A DNA stretch of 12,664 nt from JANNAT01 sp031422555 (lineage in GTDB: Bacteria; Pseudomonadota; Alphaproteobacteria; Rhodobacterales; Rhodobacteraceae), in the NCBI GenBank assembly GCA_031422555.1, contig JANPLZ010000173.1:1-12664 (forward strand), read 5' to 3'. The position numbers and the translations under genes were made by a program. The notes under the pieces were generated by a model. That model ran no database searches. It had not been told where the DNA came from and worked only from the letters and a program-made list of their open reading frames with translations. This document shows positions 12,345-12,664 of the stretch, one piece after another; position 1 is the first letter of the stretch; each line of letters begins with the position of its first letter.

Positions 12345-12664
12345 ATGCGTCTGAGCCGCTATTTCCTTCCCGTGCTGAAAGAAAACCCTGCCGAGGCGCA
12401 GATTGTGTCGCACCGCTATATGCTGCGCGCGGGCATGATCAAACAGCAGGCGGCGGGGATTTATTCGTGGTTGCCACTGGGCCTGCGGGTGCTGCGGCGG
12501 ATCGAGGCGATCGTCAACGAAGAACAGGAACGTGCAGGCCACATCCCGTTGTTGATGCCAACCCTGCAACCAGCGGATTTGTGGCGCGAGTCCGGGCGCT
12601 ATGACGATTACGGTCAGGAAATGCTGCGCATCACCGACCGTCAAAAGCGCGAATTGCTGTATGG
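12345..12664 (+). CDS. proS: prolyl-tRNA synthetase, partial (C-terminus off the right edge)
   Basis: The 106 visible complete codons encode the N-terminus of ProRS, the class II synthetase that charges tRNA-Pro with proline in the cytoplasm. The opening M-R-L-S-R-Y-F-L-P, then L-R-A-G-M-I-K-Q-Q-A-A-G-I-Y-S-W-L-P-L-G (27-46) and the class II motif 1 region H-I-P-L-L-M-P-T-L-Q (66-75) are characteristic. This is the bacterial-type opening, common in alphaproteobacteria. AAAGGTG at 12333-12339 precedes the ATG by five bases. Motifs 2 and 3 lie beyond the window, so completeness and the presence of an editing domain cannot be judged. It is the only gene on the plus strand here. Confidence 0.95.
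   Translation, partial: MRLSRYFLPVLKENPAEAQIVSHRYMLRAGMIKQQAAGIYSWLPLGLRVLRRIEAIVNEEQERAGHIPLLMPTLQPADLWRESGRYDDYGQEMLRITDRQKRELLY

Noticed and set aside
12303..12644. 113-codon minus-strand frame overlapping proS
   Set aside because: The plus-strand frame is unmistakably ProRS; the minus frame has no recognisable domain.

Overview
The window is typical alphaproteobacterial chromosome, most likely Rhodobacterales (Rhodobacter/Roseobacter relatives). The grounds are high GC content, HdaA-type DnaA-related protein next to ppk1 and ppx, a single LolC/E-type permease beside LolD, a DjiA-type J-domain protein, and an alphaproteobacterial-style ProRS. I see no insertion sequence, phage gene, CRISPR array, tRNA or rRNA. 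Genus cannot be fixed from this window.

Layout: almost everything reads on the minus strand, so transcription runs from high to low coordinates. From the right, proS (plus strand, cut by the window edge) diverges from a secreted single-domain fasciclin protein. A 245 bp structured intergenic region follows. Then comes a tight run: AI-2E/PerM-type membrane protein, hdaA, ppk1, ppx/GppA, a glyoxalase/VOC-domain protein and a GNAT acetyltransferase. The last three are chained by 4 bp start/stop overlaps. A second run follows: djiA, an endonuclease/exonuclease/phosphatase-fold protein, a small exported protein of unknown function, lolC/E and lolD. A cytochrome c lipoprotein, cut by the left edge, closes the window. 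No gene-free stretch exceeds 300 bp.

How the genes fit together: hdaA encodes the regulatory inactivator of DnaA, a replication brake. ppk1 and ppx make and degrade polyphosphate. A near-perfect PHO box sits in the 43 bp between hdaA and ppk1, which suggests phosphate-starvation control of ppk1-ppx and of the co-translated VOC and GNAT genes. lolC/E and lolD form the ATP-driven inner-membrane machine that releases lipoproteins for outer-membrane sorting; the neighbouring cytochrome is itself a predicted lipoprotein.

The strongest non-coding signals are three. They are the PHO box at 9557-9574, a near-consensus promoter ending six bases before the djiA start codon (implying a leaderless mRNA), and the inverted repeats with a recurring heptamer between the fasciclin gene and the AI-2E gene. 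I found no clear new defence or mobile system; the best candidates for new biology are regulatory.
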